Assembly (NCBI RefSeq): GCF_036227325.1
Contig: NZ_CP109467.1
Location: 7,006,001-7,070,000 of the forward strand
Reading direction: 5' to 3'
DNA from: Streptomyces sp. NBC_01465
Lineage (GTDB): Bacteria > Actinomycetota > Actinomycetes > Streptomycetales > Streptomycetaceae
DNA: 64,000 nucleotides
Positions 62,929-64,000 of the stretch are shown in pieces. The first letter of the stretch is position 1. The number at the start of each line of letters is the position of its first letter. A program made the position numbers and the translations under genes. The notes beneath the pieces are model-generated. The model made no database searches. It worked only from the letters and a program-made list of their open reading frames with translations, and was not told the origin of the DNA.

Positions 62929-63564
62929 ATGTCGGAGACCCGATATAAGCGCAGCCAGGCCGAGCGCAAGACGGAGACCAGGGCGCGGCTGATCGACGCC
63001 GCCGCCGAGCTCTTCGCCCGCAAGGGATTCCACGCCGTCTCGGCCGAGGCCGTCGCCGCCTCGGCCGGGCGCACCACCGGCGCCCTCTACAGCCACTACG
63101 GCGGCAAGGAAGGCCTGCTCCTGGCCCTCCTGGAGGTGTGGAAGGAACGCACCGCCGCCGAGCTCACCGCCGAACTCGCCGGCAGCTCCGACCCCGCCGC
63201 GCACTTCGGCGCGATGTGGGGCTCCATCACCCGCCCCCGGGCCGACCGCGGGGACGCCTGGCTGCTCCTGGAGATGGAGCTCTGGCTGCACGGCGCACGC
63301 TCCCCGCTGGTGGGCTCCCGCCTCGCGGAGCGGTACGCGCAGATCCGCACCCAGCTGGGCGAGGGCCTGGCCGACTGGGCCGCGGCCACCGGAACCTCGC
63401 TGCCCAGGCCGCCCGAGGAGACGGGGGCCCTCGTCCTCGGCGTACTCCTCGGATGCGCGCTGCAGCACCGGCTCGACCCGCACGGCATACCCGACGAACT
63501 GGTCGTTGACGCCCTGCGCACGCTCCTCGGACTCGACGACCTTCCAGACAAGGACCGGCCATGA
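62929..63564 (+). CDS. TetR family transcriptional regulator
   Basis: 211 residues. The N-terminal helix-turn-helix is typical: TRARLIDAAAELFARKGFHAVSAEAVAASAGRTTGALYSHYGGKEGLLLALL (about 18-69). The C-terminal ligand domain is unassigned. It overlaps the P450 gene by ATGA, so the two are co-transcribed and the P450 substrate or product may be the ligand (inference). Confidence 0.9.
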   Translation: MSETRYKRSQAERKTETRARLIDAAAELFARKGFHAVSAEAVAASAGRTTGALYSHYGGKEGLLLALLEVWKERTAAELTAELAGSSDPAAHFGAMWGSITRPRADRGDAWLLLEMELWLHGARSPLVGSRLAERYAQIRTQLGEGLADWAAATGTSLPRPPEETGALVLGVLLGCALQHRLDPHGIPDELVVDALRTLLGLDDLPDKDRP

Positions 63565-64000
63565 GCGAGATCGCCATCAATCTGCTCGAGGACACCTGGG
63601 CGCAGGGAGTGCCCCACGACCAGTTCGCCCGCCTCCGCCGCGAGGACCCCGTCCACTGGCACGAACTCCCCGGCGGCCACGAGGGGTTCTTCGCCGTCAC
63701 CCGCCACGAGGACATCGTCGCCCTCAGCCGCGAACCCGGCCTGTGGTCCGTGGAGCTGGGCTCCTTCTTCATCCGCGACCAGACCCCAGAGGCCCTCGCC
63801 AGCCTCGGCCTGACCCTCGTCGGGATGGACCCGCCCAAGCACACCCGCTACCGGCGCCTGGTCTCCACCGCCTTCTCGCCCCGCATGATCCGCAAGCTCA
63901 CCCAGGACATCGGCCGCAGGGCAGCGCTGCTCGCGGACACCGTGGCCGCGAAGGGCGGCGAGGTTGAGTTCGTCGAGGAGGTCGCGGCCCGGCTGCCGCT
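63561..64000 (+). CDS. Cytochrome P450 (3' end cut by window)
   Basis: The 146 visible codons run open to the window end. FARLRREDPVHWHELPGGHEGFFAVTRHEDIVALSREP and MDPPKHTRYRRLVSTAFSPRMI are the B-C helix landmarks of bacterial class I P450s, with similarity in wording to the sterol/steroid-acting CYP125-like group. The haem cysteine and I helix lie outside the window. ATG 63561 overlaps the TetR stop. Confidence 0.85.
   Translation, partial: MSEIAINLLEDTWAQGVPHDQFARLRREDPVHWHELPGGHEGFFAVTRHEDIVALSREPGLWSVELGSFFIRDQTPEALASLGLTLVGMDPPKHTRYRRLVSTAFSPRMIRKLTQDIGRRAALLADTVAAKGGEVEFVEEVAARLP

Overview
The window reads as Streptomyces chromosome. It is very G+C rich throughout with G or C at almost every third codon position, start codons are often GTG or TTG, genes are chained by 4-base ATGA/GTGA overlaps, and leucine TTA codons are nearly absent (two found). 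The gene content (twin-arginine secreted chitosanase and polysaccharide lyase, factor-independent uricase, TetR-P450 pair, SAV_915-like protein) fits that genus.

Layout. (1) 1-5912: ordinary chromosome with a truncated AlkZ-like winged-helix gene, a second diaminopimelate-decarboxylase-type enzyme with a small partner, a LysE exporter, a GAF-LuxR regulator and an acyl-CoA synthetase. (2) 6253-33739: about 27.5 kb of co-directional, mostly overlapping genes for a Wzx/Wzy-type exopolysaccharide. It has a priming sugar-phosphate transferase, a GDP-mannose-6-dehydrogenase-like enzyme, four glycosyltransferases including the priming enzyme, two Wzz-like proteins with broken kinase folds, AsnB, a bi-domain oxidoreductase, heparinase II/III, a beta-helix lipoprotein, an O-antigen-ligase-like polymerase, a five-gene sugar-modification set (C-methyltransferase, cytidylyltransferase, PIG-L deacetylase, SDR, DUF4910), a flippase, a pyruvyltransferase, a 3,5-epimerase-like protein and a class III aminotransferase. 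Two genes carry TTA codons, so bldA may gate the locus. (3) 33747-35173: a PAP2 phosphatase and a zinc-ribbon hypothetical. (4) 35234-53441: purine and glyoxylate catabolism (gcl, katA, glxR, hyi, uraD, uraH, uricase, two nucleobase permeases, 8-oxoguanine deaminase), interrupted by a TIGR04222-like protein, a membrane-GH5 fusion, a methyltransferase, a hydrolase and a GNAT protein. (5) 53536-61417: carbohydrate use (GH46 chitosanase, GH13 alpha-glucosidase with a divergent DeoR-LacI hybrid regulator, a phosphodiesterase-HAD fusion, PL8 lyase). (6) 61545-64000: TMEM175-like channel, alpha/beta hydrolase, TetR and a P450 cut by the window end.

How it works together. Uricase, UraH and UraD turn urate into allantoin and make hydrogen peroxide, which KatA removes. 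Glyoxylate from allantoin breakdown (allantoinase and allantoicase are not in this window) is condensed by Gcl to tartronate semialdehyde, and Hyi and GlxR carry it to glycerate. Two regulatory signatures support this. A doublet of TTCCG-N5-CGGAA sites, 21 bp apart, lies just downstream of the -10 of both gcl and hyi. A different palindrome, TCAACA-N3-TGTTGA, overlaps the -35 of both katA and the uraD-uraH-uricase operon.

No tRNA, rRNA, insertion sequence, phage or CRISPR signature was recognised.
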